NCBI GenBank assembly: GCA_963693085.1 | Contig: OY856412.1 | Coordinates: 1,122,709,244-1,122,773,243 of the forward strand | Direction of reading: 5' to 3' | DNA from: Alisma plantago-aquatica | Taxonomy: Eukaryota > Streptophyta > Magnoliopsida > Alismatales > Alismataceae | DNA: 64,000 nt | Part shown: positions 12,584 through 21,326 of the stretch, in pieces | How positions within the stretch are numbered: the stretch's first letter is position 1 | How the letters are laid out: every line of letters begins with the position of its first letter | Position numbers and translations under genes: made by a program | Notes under the pieces: model-generated | Databases searched by the model: none | Told to the model about the DNA's origin: nothing | Seen by the model: the letters and a program-made list of their open reading frames with translations, nothing else

Positions 12584-12759
12584 GATGCTCGGAAGCTGTC
12601 TAGACTAAGACGTTAAATAAGGGCGCTTGTTGGGAGGCAACCCAACCATCGGTACATTAGGATAGTTTAATTATAATCATAGGTTGCTTTAATTTCATTA
12701 AAATTTTAGTGTAAAGAAGATACCTTGATCCGTTTGTTCATTGTGCAGGCTGAGGCAGA
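12584..12759 (+). other. Pol-array junction with conserved hairpin
   Basis: TTGGGAGGCAACCCAA (12630-12645) can form a 5-bp stem, TTGGG/CCCAA, around AGGCAA. The same sequence, inverted, lies at 21986-22001 in element 2 just after its shortened gag-protease gene. Its survival next to the deletion suggests a role for the RNA or DNA sequence itself (inference). Confidence 0.6.
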
Positions 12760-13305
12760 GTCGATACCATCGACACACTGGTCGATGGTATCGACATAGG
12801 TTCAGGTTGACAACTGCAAGGTTTGTTCTGAGTCGATACTATCGACGGTCTCGTCGATGGTATCGACACACCTACAGGCAGGTCGCCCAACAACAGTCGA
12901 TAGTATCGACACATCAGTCGATACCATCGAGATCTCTGGAGAAGTTCAGAGTGATTTGTCTCAGTCAACTTGATACCATCGACGGCCTCGTCGATGGTAT
13001 CGACATGGTCACAGGTTGAAGTGAAAAAGTGGCGGTGTCGCAATGAATCCAAGTCGATATCATCGACTCCTGTCGATGGTATCGACCATCCATGTCACCG
13101 ATCCGCGCAAAGAAATTGACGGCGATCGCGGCGTCCACATCATCAATCCGGGTGCTGCGTCGATACAATCGACTTGCATTGATGGTATCGACAGGTCAGC
13201 AATCCGGGTTTCATGATCCAACAATCGTCAGCGGTCGATACTCGCGAGGGGGGCAGATAGCATCGACCCGCGTCGATACCATCGACCCGCGTCGATGGTA
13301 TCGAC
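12760..13305. promoter_or_regulatory. Array of seven paired dyad motifs upstream of the third ORF
   Basis: Pairs start at 12760/12781, 12832/12853, 12896/12917, 12969/12990 (spacing 21) and 13053/13072, 13159/13178, 13272/13291 (spacing 19). Most are GTCGATACCATCGAC followed by its complement; the third pair is reversed in order. A few copies differ by one base (spacers ACT, AGT, ATC, ACA). The last pair is exact and ends 26 bp before a TATA box. Short ORFs through the array are not credible genes. Confidence 0.9.
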
Positions 13306-13331
13306 GGGTCAACAGTGGCACCGGCCAAGTC

Positions 13332-13365
13332 TATATAAGGAGAGTCACTACGTCATTTGACGTCA
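13332..13365 (+). promoter_or_regulatory. Putative internal promoter for the third ORF
   Basis: TATATAA at 13332-13338 in the context CTATATAAGG is a textbook plant TATA box. TGACGTCA (13358-13365), a palindromic bZIP-type site, lies where transcription would be expected to begin, preceded by another ACGTCA. The ORF ATG is 157 bases further on. Element 2 keeps CTATTTAAGG and TGACGTCA at the equivalent place. Promoter activity is inference. Confidence 0.65.
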
Positions 13366-13521
13366 CACCTTCAGAGTGATCTTCCTCCTTCGCGCCGAGC
13401 ACTCCCCCGAGCCATCCAAGATCGAAGAATAGCAACACTGAGCAAAGATCTTCACCGAGCGGAGAGTCGATTCTCCATCTTCCCCGAGCTCTTCTTCTTC
13501 AATCCCTTTCTCATCACCACC

Positions 13522-15102
13522 ATGGTGCATACAGCCGGAGCATCGCCCTCACGCGCAACTCCGACGGAATTCGTACTGCCACCAACGACATCAGTTGCTC
13601 GTCCCCAACTCATCCATCCTTCCCTGAAGATTCGTAAGATCTTCGAGGAGATAATGCGGAGGAAGATCGAGCCTACCCGGTATGTGGACCGGGAGATGGT
13701 GCGCGATTTGGGATTCGAGGCCAACTTGGCCTATGTTCTTAACGGACAGGCCCGTCACACTAGAATAAGGCCTGGAGAACTGGATTTTCACCAAGATGGC
13801 CAGCCGTTCTTTAGTGACTGGCCGACATACAAAGAGCTGGTAGCCGAGTTCATGGCGTCGTTGGACGTCTGCATCTATCCCAACGACATCAATGCTACCG
13901 ACCGAGAGTGGATCCAGGGCCGGGTGTCTTTCCGGCTGTACAACCACGACTACGTCCTCACGCTAAGGCAGTTCAACAAAATTTTCAAGTGGAACCATTC
14001 CCAGTACGACCACCGGAGGCCGGACCACCACACCGATTATGACATGATCTTCTCCGAGTTGGTGACGGTGCCACAAGGGAGGTCGGTTAGCTACCACAAC
14101 GCTGCGGTAGCCGACTTCGAGCACCCCTTCATCCGGGTCTTGCATCGGATGCTGAGTTCTACTATTTTTGCGCGGGGTGATCTAGCCCTTAGCAAATTTC
14201 AAGGCTCCGATCTCTTCTTTCTATACAAGCTTCTGAAGAGACAAGAATGCAATTGGGGTGCATTCTTTTTACAGTGTGTGATGGACGTGCAGAGGAGTAA
14301 GAGGAAAGTGCCGATTCATTTCGGTGGGCTCATCACCAAACTGGCATCATACTTGGGACTCAATTTCCAATCCCTCACTCCTCTTTCTACCAGAAGCAAG
14401 GTTAACTTGCAACATCTTCACCGGGCCAACTTAATTCTTCTCCGAGATGGTGTGGCATTTGCGCATTGCCACGTCAATCAAGCGTACCAGGAGTGCGCAC
14501 TGCCGGATCCCGTCTTCAACATCGAGGGCGCACAGCATTTCAGATGGCCAATCATAGCCATCGACTCCGATGAAGAAGAAGGCGGCAACGACAGTGGTGA
14601 TGACGACGAGGCGGCGGAAGAGGAGGAAGAGGCATTCACACCTCTTCGAGCACGTGTAGCACCCCGGAAGCGTCCTCGGATGCATCCAGGTGCTTCATCA
14701 TCTTCTCCACATCCGCCTCCACCGCCGCCGTCCTCGCAGCAGAGCGAGGATGTTTATTCTATGCAGGGTATGTACACCATGCTCCAAGACATTCAGCAGA
14801 CGCAGCACAGCCACACCGCTTCATATGCCGGTATCCAAGACACCACCAACCGGCTTTTCGTAAACCAACAGGCGATATTCGAGAATGAGCGCCTTCTTTT
14901 CGCCTATCAAGAAAGCATCCATGATCGGCTGCATAGGATGGAGCAGCAGCAGCAGCCATTCTACGACCACTACTGGAGTCAGGGTTATTTTGGTGGGTAT
15001 CCACAGCCTCCACCAATGCCTCCGTATGAGCCGAACTTCCAAGGGCAGTTCCCGTCTTGGGACCCCACTTCTCCGCAGCCACCTCCACCTCCACAAGAGT
15101 GA
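13522..15102 (+). CDS. Third ORF of the Athila element (ATHILA ORF family), intact
   Basis: 526 residues, uninterrupted. I chose ATG 13522 because it lies in ACCATGG context; the frame is open upstream to 13357. Residues about 35-330 resemble the plant ATHILA ORF family (Pfam ATHILA; 'putative plant transposon protein'): EPTRYVDREMV, then SFRLYNHDYVLTLRQFN and GGLITKLASYLG. A run of Asp/Glu follows near residues 350-370, then a basic patch, a Ser/Pro-rich linker, a Gln-rich possibly coiled segment and a Pro-rich tail ending at TGA 15100. No signal peptide or membrane segment is evident, so this is not envelope-like in appearance. The molecular function is unknown. It lies 0.9 kb after pol, behind the dyad array and TATA box, suggesting its own transcript. 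It has no stop, unlike gag-pol. Confidence 0.85.
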   Translation: MVHTAGASPSRATPTEFVLPPTTSVARPQLIHPSLKIRKIFEEIMRRKIEPTRYVDREMVRDLGFEANLAYVLNGQARHTRIRPGELDFHQDGQPFFSDWPTYKELVAEFMASLDVCIYPNDINATDREWIQGRVSFRLYNHDYVLTLRQFNKIFKWNHSQYDHRRPDHHTDYDMIFSELVTVPQGRSVSYHNAAVADFEHPFIRVLHRMLSSTIFARGDLALSKFQGSDLFFLYKLLKRQECNWGAFFLQCVMDVQRSKRKVPIHFGGLITKLASYLGLNFQSLTPLSTRSKVNLQHLHRANLILLRDGVAFAHCHVNQAYQECALPDPVFNIEGAQHFRWPIIAIDSDEEEGGNDSGDDDEAAEEEEEAFTPLRARVAPRKRPRMHPGASSSSPHPPPPPPSSQQSEDVYSMQGMYTMLQDIQQTQHSHTASYAGIQDTTNRLFVNQQAIFENERLLFAYQESIHDRLHRMEQQQQPFYDHYWSQGYFGGYPQPPPMPPYEPNFQGQFPSWDPTSPQPPPPPQE

Positions 15103-15136
15103 TCGGGTATCTCTGTTCCAATCTTAAGTTTGTTTT

Positions 15137-15174
15137 TGACTATGAGGCCATAGTCAGATTCAAGCTTAGGGGGG
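15137..15174 (+). promoter_or_regulatory. Hairpin followed by an internal polypurine-tract copy
   Basis: TGACTATGAGGCCATAGTCA (15137-15156) forms an 8-bp stem with loop AGGC. Two bases later TTCAAGCTTAGGGG (15159-15172) repeats exactly the sequence of the 3' PPT at 16627-16640 and continues GG. Element 2 has both in the same order (21105-21140). It could act as a second plus-strand primer, as central PPTs do in lentiviruses and in Ty1 (inference). Confidence 0.7.
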
Positions 15175-16626
15175 TAGTTGGAACAGCTCTATCTTTTATT
15201 GTTTTAGTTTTTAGCATTGTTATTTGTTTCTTGCATCTTTAGTTTTTGTAGGATCCACGTGCTATCTAGCATAACTGTGGATGTCGTAAAAGTTTGTCAT
15301 CTTGTTGTTAGTTCATGGGAATTTAAGGGAAATTTAAAAATTTTTGTGTCTTTGGATAGCTTGCTTTGGTTGACCTTGGGGAACACATCCTACGAAAATG
15401 ATTGATTATGTCAACTTTAAAACAACATTTCACATCTGTACTCCTAATGATTCATGAAAAGTGGACAGTAATGGTTGTTGAGCCTAACTTAACCAAAGGG
15501 TAATGAGACCTTAATTGGATATAAGAGAGAGAACCCTCTAAACTACTACATAGGTCAGTAAGGAGGGACACATAATATCTTTCTAAGGTTCAGTCATCTA
15601 ATCTTGTGATCATTCCACTTCATTTTTCCATAATCCACCTAAGAATTGGAAGTAAAGTGCAGTTTTAATTCCTTTTTGTGTGCATAGCATTTAGATAGGA
15701 CTTGCATTGGTATTTTTCATATGTTTGCATAAAAAGAAAAAACAAATATAAGGATTCATGAACATTACCTTTAGGTGCATGCCATGTAGTTGCACTCATG
15801 ATTTTCATGCATAAAGTATACCATGTATCTCAATTTTTCCTCAATGGTGAATTGAACTGTTCCATACCTTCTAAATATTGCAAAAATTTCTGAGCATGAA
15901 GAAAATAGCCCAATAAACTTATCTTTAAGCAATTATGGATATGTGGGCTAAAGAAAAAAAATTCTGATAATCTGCAATACATAAAAGAAAAAGAAAAAAA
16001 AAGAGAATTTAGAAGAAAGTGAAATAAGAGGGAGAAAGGAACATGATATCACTCGCATCACAGGAAATTGAGTACATGATGTAGTTTGACTAGATATCCA
16101 TCTCATTTTGAGGTGGAAGGTTAGTGCATGCATCATTTCACCTAATTTCAGGCATTAGGGCATTTTTAATGTGCATTGGCATCATTTAGGACATTTTGTA
16201 TTATGCATGTTGAAACTGTACTTTACTTCCCAGTTCTTCCATGAGCCCCCATTTTCATCCACCCATTGCTCGGATTGGTAGGCCACCATGAAATTCTCCT
16301 CACTAATGATTATCAGGAGAACTGCTTCCATGTAGATGGTAGTTAGGGCGAGCAACGTAGTATAGGCGATCACAAGATGCACCAATGCTGAAATCGGCGA
16401 ATTTTATTATGTTAACTACCTTATGTGATAGTGTTCATCGGTTTGGAGGTTAATTTCTTTTATTGATGATTACTGTCGCCTTTAGGGTAATTACCATTCT
16501 GTGGTTAGAGAAGGCCGGTTTGAGAACGTTCAGTGGGAGTCACATGGGATGTTGGGTTGGTGTGTTGTTTTTCAGTTGACATTTGCAATTATGTTCTAAG
16601 GATTAGTTGCTTGAGGGCGAGCAATG
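15175..16626. other. Long 3' non-coding region of element 1
   Basis: AT-rich, 1.45 kb, with no sense-strand ORF of note. Large parts align with 19707-21104 of element 2 (inverted), so it is a shared family feature. It contains the antisense ORF listed separately. Confidence 0.7.
16182..16385 (-). CDS. Small antisense ORF, 67 residues, conserved in element 2
   Basis: ATG at 16385 (ATGGTGCATC), stop TGA at 16182. The N-terminal 27 residues are hydrophobic (LVIAYTTLLALTTIYM, then VLLIIIS), like a membrane segment. Element 2 encodes a 66-residue counterpart at 19946-20146 with nearly the same first 45 residues. About 100 bases are identical including third codon positions, so the conservation may belong to the DNA and not the protein. 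Antisense ORFs downstream of pol are reported in the related Tat lineage. No function can be assigned. Confidence 0.4.
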   Translation of the reverse strand: MVHLVIAYTTLLALTTIYMEAVLLIIISEENFMVAYQSEQWVDENGGSWKNWEVKYSFNMHNTKCPK

Positions 16627-16644
16627 TTCAAGCTTAGGGGAGTT
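16627..16644 (+). other. 3' polypurine tract of element 1
   Basis: AGCTTAGGGGAGTT directly before the 3' LTR start TGATGC at 16645; this is the primer site for plus-strand DNA synthesis. Confidence 0.85.
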
Positions 16645-18124
16645 TGATGCGATGATTTTGAGTCGCATTTATAGACCTTTTTGATATGTATTTTGTGCTT
16701 TTATTAGTCATTTTTATGGTTAATATTGCATAATTCACCTATTTTGGTCTTTGCCATCATTTTATGTCAAATTCCCTTAGTTTTATCATTTTGAGCATTA
16801 ATCATCACTTTATTATAATTCGTGTGGATTTATTCGATCTTGTCTTGGAATTTCAGGAAAAACAAGTATCTGCTTCCGTCGATACCATCGACGGAAGTCG
16901 ATACCATGGACGCATGGAGGCTACAGCGTCGCTAAACGAGAAAACCGACGCTAAAGAGAGGTCGATACCATCGACCACAGTCGATGGTATCGAGATGGCT
17001 ACAGGCACTCGGACAAAAAGACAAGAAGGATGTCGCTACTACACTGGGTCGATACCATCGACCCGCGTCGATGGTATCGACACCGGCAGATATGCGTTGG
17101 ATTCAGATTGATTTCAATCAGACGACTGGAGTTAATTGACGACCTAATTAGGGAATTATACCTAATGACGGCCGCCCAGACGAGATCATCATCGAATTGG
17201 CCATTGCACAAGTGCCGAGGAGGGAGAAAAAGGAGAACGGAGGCCAGAAGTTCATACTTGTCGATTCGGACGCTGCCGAAGACGGATTTCACCACCGAGA
17301 GGCGGGAAAGCTCGTGTTCTATGCAAAGGATCAACCGGTTCTCCTCCGTTCAGGGGTTTTCCCATTTAATTCACGTTTTTCATATGATTTCCCCTATTTC
17401 TACCGTGTATTTGTGCAAGATGAACATGCGGGGCTAATCCCCTCCATCTTTAGGACCGGGAGTAGCCCGGGAATGCATTGTATGACAGTTTTATATTAAT
17501 AATTCATATTTTCTCTCTTAAATCCGTGGTATAATTTCGTTTTCTCCATATATTGTTATGCTTGATCACCATAATAATAACCTAATGCCCTTAATCACTT
17601 CGACAGAAGGATTAATGGTTGAAAAGAGACGAAACCTACATTAATCGATAAATCCCTTGACAAAGGAGGTGTAAAATTAATGGTGGAAACTGAGAGATTG
17701 TTTGTAATGCACTTAGTTTAGGGGATAGATTACTACGACGGTGGAATCAACCTAAACCTAAGTAGTGAATTACACCACGACAGTGGGTAATTCTATTTTC
17801 AGGCCACTACCCGGATGGAGAGAGAAGATTGAGGAATTATATGAAACCTAATACAATGATAACCCGCGGTGAAACCGCAATCCTAAAGATACTCTTTTGA
17901 ATTGATTAAATTAACATTTAATCGATTGGTTGTTTTGTTTTATTTTTACTTTCTTTTAATTTTGACAACAAACCCCAATTTGTTATTCGGCTTAGCTGAT
18001 CGCAAATAGTTAGTAGGAGTCTCCAATAATTCAGCGTATCCCTGTGTTCGACTCGGGCCTCACAAAGGCCTGTACTACTCGACGCGTATACTTGCATTTT
18101 TAGCGCGTAGTAAAATACACGTCA
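16645..18124 (+). repeat. 3' LTR of Athila element 1
   Basis: 1480 bp, aligned without gaps to 5427-6906; 38 differences counted, 29 of them transitions. It ends GTCA against the duplicated GGAGT. Confidence 0.95.
16878..17081. promoter_or_regulatory. Three pairs of dyad motifs in the 3' LTR
   Basis: Starts at 16878/16897, 16961/16980 and 17048/17067, all 19 bp apart. The second copy has CATGGAC instead of CATCGAC; the others match the 5' LTR. Confidence 0.85.
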
Positions 18125-18211
18125 GGAGTTCCTGCTTGAGACTCTCTAGTTAACTGACATCCCTGGAAGTCTGATCAAAGTGATTATGAACATCGTCATG
18201 GTGGGGGAGAT
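18125..18211 (+). pseudogene. LINE ORF2, part 2: RT remnant between two nested elements
   Basis: Between the two Athila elements lie 87 bases including one duplication copy at each end. Joined to 5426 on the left and 26042 on the right, the frame continues through RT (EFLLETL, a stop, then LTDIPGSLIKVIM and EISISWNGEL). The TAG at 18147-18149 probably replaces a Trp codon. The fragment shows that the LTR elements inserted independently. Confidence 0.9.
18207..18211. repeat. Target-site duplication GAGAT of element 2 (partner 26037-26041)
   Basis: GAGAT precedes TGACGTG at 18212 and follows GCATCA at 26036. Removing one copy restores the LINE frame. Confidence 0.95.
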
Positions 18212-19688
18212 TGACGTGTATTTTACTACGCGCTTAAACGCAAGTATACGCGTCGAGTAATATAGGCCTTGTGAGGCCCGAGTCGAACTCAGGGATACGT
18301 GAATTATTGGAGACTTCTACTAACTAATCGCAATCAGCTAGGCCGATTAACAAAGTAGGGTTTTGTTGTTGAAATTAAAAGAAAATAAAAATCAAACAAA
18401 GAAAACAATCGATTAAAGGTTAATTCAATCAATTCAAAGGGATATCTTTAGGATGGCGGTTTCACCGCGGGTCAACATTGTATTAGGTTTTATTTAATTC
18501 CTCACTCTCCTCTCTCTATCCGGGTAGTGGCCTGAAAACAGAATTACCCACTATCGTGGTGTAACTCACTACTTAGGTTTAGGTTGATTCCACCGTCGTA
18601 GTAATCATTCCCCTAAACTAAGCGCATTACAAACGGTCTCTCAGTTTCCACCATTAATTTTACACCTCCTTTGTCAAGGGATTTATCGATTAATGTAGGT
18701 TTCGTCTCTTTTCAACCGTTAATCCTTCTGTCGAAGTGATTAAGGGCATTAAATTATTAATATGGTGATCAAGCATAATAATAGAAATGAAGAACACGAA
18801 TCTATACCACGGATTTGAGAGAGAAGATATGAATTATCAATATAAAAATGTCATACAATGTATTCCCGGGCTACTCCCGGTCCTAAAGATTGAGGGTTTT
18901 AGCCTCTCATGTTCATCTCACACGAATACATGGTAGAAATAGGGGATTTCATAAGAAAAACGTGAAACAAGTGGGAAAACCCCTGAACGGAGAAGAACCG
19001 GTAGATCCTTGGCGTAGAACACGAGCTTCCCCACCTGTCGGTGGTGGAAATCATCTTCGGCAGCGTCCGAATCACCCGGGATGAGCTTCTGGCCTCCGTT
19101 CTCCTTTCTCTCCTCCCTCGGCACTCGTGCAATCCAAAAATGATGATCCCCCCTCGTCTGGGCGGCCGTCATTAGGTATAAGTCCCTAATTAGGTCGTCA
19201 AATAACAACAGTCGTCCGATCGAGATCAAAACAGATCCAACACATATCTTCCGGCGTCGATACCATCGACGCGGGTCGATGGTATCGACCCAGCGGATTA
19301 GCGGCAACTTTCCTTTCTTTTAGTCTGAGCGCCTGTGGTCATCTCGATACCATCGACTTGGGTCGATGGTATCGACTCTCTTTAGCGTCGGTTGTTGTCG
19401 TTTAGCGATCTGTGGCTTGGTCGATGGTATCGACTTCCGTCGATGGTATCGACGGAAGCATACACTTGTTTTTCCTGAAATTCCACAACAAGACCAAGTA
19501 AATCCACACATATAATAATATTATGATAAATAATGCTCAAAGTAGTAAAACAAAGGGGATTTGACATAATATGAAGGCAAAGACCGAAGTGAGTGAATTA
19601 TGCCATATTATCCATAAAAAAATGAGAAATTAGAGCACAAAACACATATGAAAAAGGTCTATAAATGCGACTCAAAATCATCGCATCA
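18212..19688 (-). repeat. 3' LTR of element 2
   Basis: 1477 bp on the - strand (ends TGATGC/GTCA). It is followed on the right by the PPT complement at 19689. Confidence 0.93.
19256..19453. promoter_or_regulatory. Three dyad pairs in the 3' LTR of element 2
   Basis: Starts at 19256/19275, 19343/19362 and 19420/19439, each 19 bp apart. The pair at 19420 is direct and the other two inverted, matching the order in element 1 when read on the - strand. One copy begins CTCGAT. Confidence 0.85.
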
Positions 19689-19706
19689 AACTCCCCTAAG
19701 CTTAAA
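19689..19706 (-). other. 3' polypurine tract of element 2
   Basis: The complement of AAGCTTAGGGGAGTTT lies directly beside the LTR end at 19688, as in element 1. Confidence 0.85.
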
Positions 19707-19945
19707 CATTGCTCTCCCTCGAGCAACTAATCCTTAGAATAGAATTGCAGATGTCAACTGAAAATCAACACACCAACCCACATCCCATGTGACTCCCAAT
19801 GAACATTCTCAAACCGGCCTTCTCTAACTACATAACAGTAATTACCCTAAAGGCGACAATAATCATCCATAAGAGAAATTATCCTCCAAACAGATGAACA
19901 CTATCACATAAGGCAGTTAACAAAATAAAATTCGCCGATTCAGCA

Positions 19946-20146
19946 TTGATGCATCTTGTGATCGCCTATACTACGTTGCTCGCCCTAACTACCATCTACA
20001 TGGAAGCAGTTCTCCTGATAATCATTAGTGAGGAGAAATTCACGGTGGCCTACCAATCCGAGCAACGGGTGGATGGAATGGGTGGTTCATGGAAGAACTT
20101 GGAAGTATTGCACAGTTTCAATATGCTTGAAAACAAAATGTCCTAA
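19946..20146 (+). CDS. Small ORF antisense to element 2, 66 residues
   Basis: Counterpart of the antisense ORF of element 1: ATG at 19946, stop at 20144. It shares the hydrophobic N-terminus and the VAYQSEQ segment, then diverges in the last 15 residues. It lies on the strand opposite to element transcription. Whether it is translated is unknown. Confidence 0.4.
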   Translation: MMHLVIAYTTLLALTTIYMEAVLLIIISEEKFTVAYQSEQRVDGMGGSWKNLEVLHSFNMLENKMS

Positions 20147-21104
20147 ATGATGCAAATGCACATTAGAAATGCCCTAATGCCTAAAATTGGGTGAAATGAT
20201 GCATGCACTAACCTTCCACCTCAAAATGAGATGGAAATCCAATTAAGCCACATCATGTACTCAATTCTCCTGTAATGCATGTGACATCATGTTCCTTTCT
20301 CCCTCTTATTCCATTTTCTTCTAAATTCCCTTTTTTTCAGAAATTTTTTTCTTTCTTTTAGCCCACATATCCATAATTGCTTTGAGATACAAGGATTGGA
20401 AGTCTTTGCACTATTTCTAAGGTATGGAACAGTTTAGCTCACTTTTTACGAGAAATTGAGATACATGGTGTACTTTATGCATGGAAATCATGAGATTCAT
20501 GAGTGCAACTACATGGCATGCACCTAAAGGTAATGTGCATAAATCCCTATATGTTTCTCTTTTTATGCAAAAGTATGCTATGTACACAAGAAGGAATTAA
20601 AACTGTGCTTTACTTCCAATTCTTAGGTGGATTATGGAAGAATGAAGTGGAATGATCACAAGATTAGATGACTGAACCTTAGAAAGATATTATGTGTCCC
20701 TCCTCACTGACCTGTGTAGTGGTTTGGAGGGTTCTCTCTCTTACATCCAATTAAGGTCTCATTACCATTTGGTTAGGTTAGGCTCAAACAACCGTTACTA
20801 TCCACTTTTCATGAGTCAATGGGAGTATAGGTGTGAAATGTTGCTTTAAAGTTGACATAATCAATCATTTTCATAGGATAAGTTCCCCAAGGACAACCAA
20901 GTCAAGCTATCCAAAAGACACAAAAAATTTTAAATTCCCTTAAAATTTCCCATGAAAACAGCGAGATGACAATATTTAAGACATCCACGGTTACACTAGA
21001 TAGATGTGGATCCTAAACAAAAACTAAAATTGCAAGAACAAATAACAAAGCAAAAACTAAAAACAACAAAAGACAAGATAAACGATAGAGTTGTTCCAGC
21101 CAAC
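20147..21104. other. 3' non-coding region of element 2
   Basis: Aligns inverted with 15175-16180 of element 1 (for example the GCATGCCATGTAGTTGCACT stretch). No ORF of note. Confidence 0.65.
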
Positions 21105-21140
21105 CCCCTAAGCTTGAATTTGACTATGGCCTCATAGTCA
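21105..21140 (-). promoter_or_regulatory. Internal PPT copy and hairpin in element 2
   Basis: On the - strand, TGACTATGAGGCCATAGTCA (21140-21121) is followed by TTCAAGCTTAGGGG (21118-21105), the same pair and order as at 15137-15172. Confidence 0.7.
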
Positions 21141-21260
21141 AAAACCAACTTAAGGGTGGAACAGTGATACCCTGATCAATCCTGCGGAGGTAGTGGTGGG
21201 TATTGTGGTGTCTTGGAAAGCTCGGGGGAGTGCTCGGCGCATAGGAGGATGCTTGCTCTG
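21141..21260 (-). pseudogene. Remnant ends of the deleted third ORF region
   Basis: The - strand reads the leader GCGCCGAGCACTCCCCCGAG (compare 13392-13411) and within about 40 bases passes to sequence like the end of the third ORF (compare 15085-15130). The coding region between is missing, including the ATG corresponding to 13522. Confidence 0.65.
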
Positions 21261-21266
21261 AAGGTG

Positions 21267-21301
21267 TGACGTCAAATGACGTTGCAAGTCTCCTTAAATA
21301 G
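21267..21301 (-). promoter_or_regulatory. Internal promoter remnant of element 2
   Basis: On the - strand CTATTTAAGG (21301-21292) replaces CTATATAAGG of element 1, and TGACGTCA (21267-21274) follows. The promoter is kept although the ORF it would serve is gone. Confidence 0.55.
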
Positions 21302-21326
21302 ACTTGGCCGGTGCCACTGTTGACCC

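Larger units (their letters stand above)
5427..18124 (+). mobile_element. Athila-like Ty3/gypsy retrotransposon, element 1 (12.7 kb)
   Basis: The order is LTR, PBS, gag-pol, hairpin, dyad array, internal promoter, third ORF, hairpin with internal PPT, antisense ORF, PPT, LTR. The 1480-bp LTRs align without gaps and I count 38 substitutions (about 2.6%, mostly transitions). The tRNA-Asp PBS, long gag-pol with DSGA protease, FMDD reverse transcriptase, and an ATHILA-family ORF downstream of integrase place it in the Athila lineage. Integration was in the same direction as the host LINE. It cannot be autonomous now, because gag-pol has seven stops. Confidence 0.95.

Noticed and set aside
12760..13305. 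CRISPR-like array
   Set aside because: Regular repeats with different spacers, but the units are paired dyads in a plant retrotransposon, spacers are not of one length, and there are no cas genes.
13357..13521. Upstream extension of the third ORF to ATG 13357
   Set aside because: This ATG overlaps the TGACGTCA site close to the expected transcription start; ATG 13522 has the better context.
13522..15102. Third ORF as a retroviral envelope-like gene
   Set aside because: No signal peptide or membrane segment is visible; it resembles the ATHILA ORF family instead.
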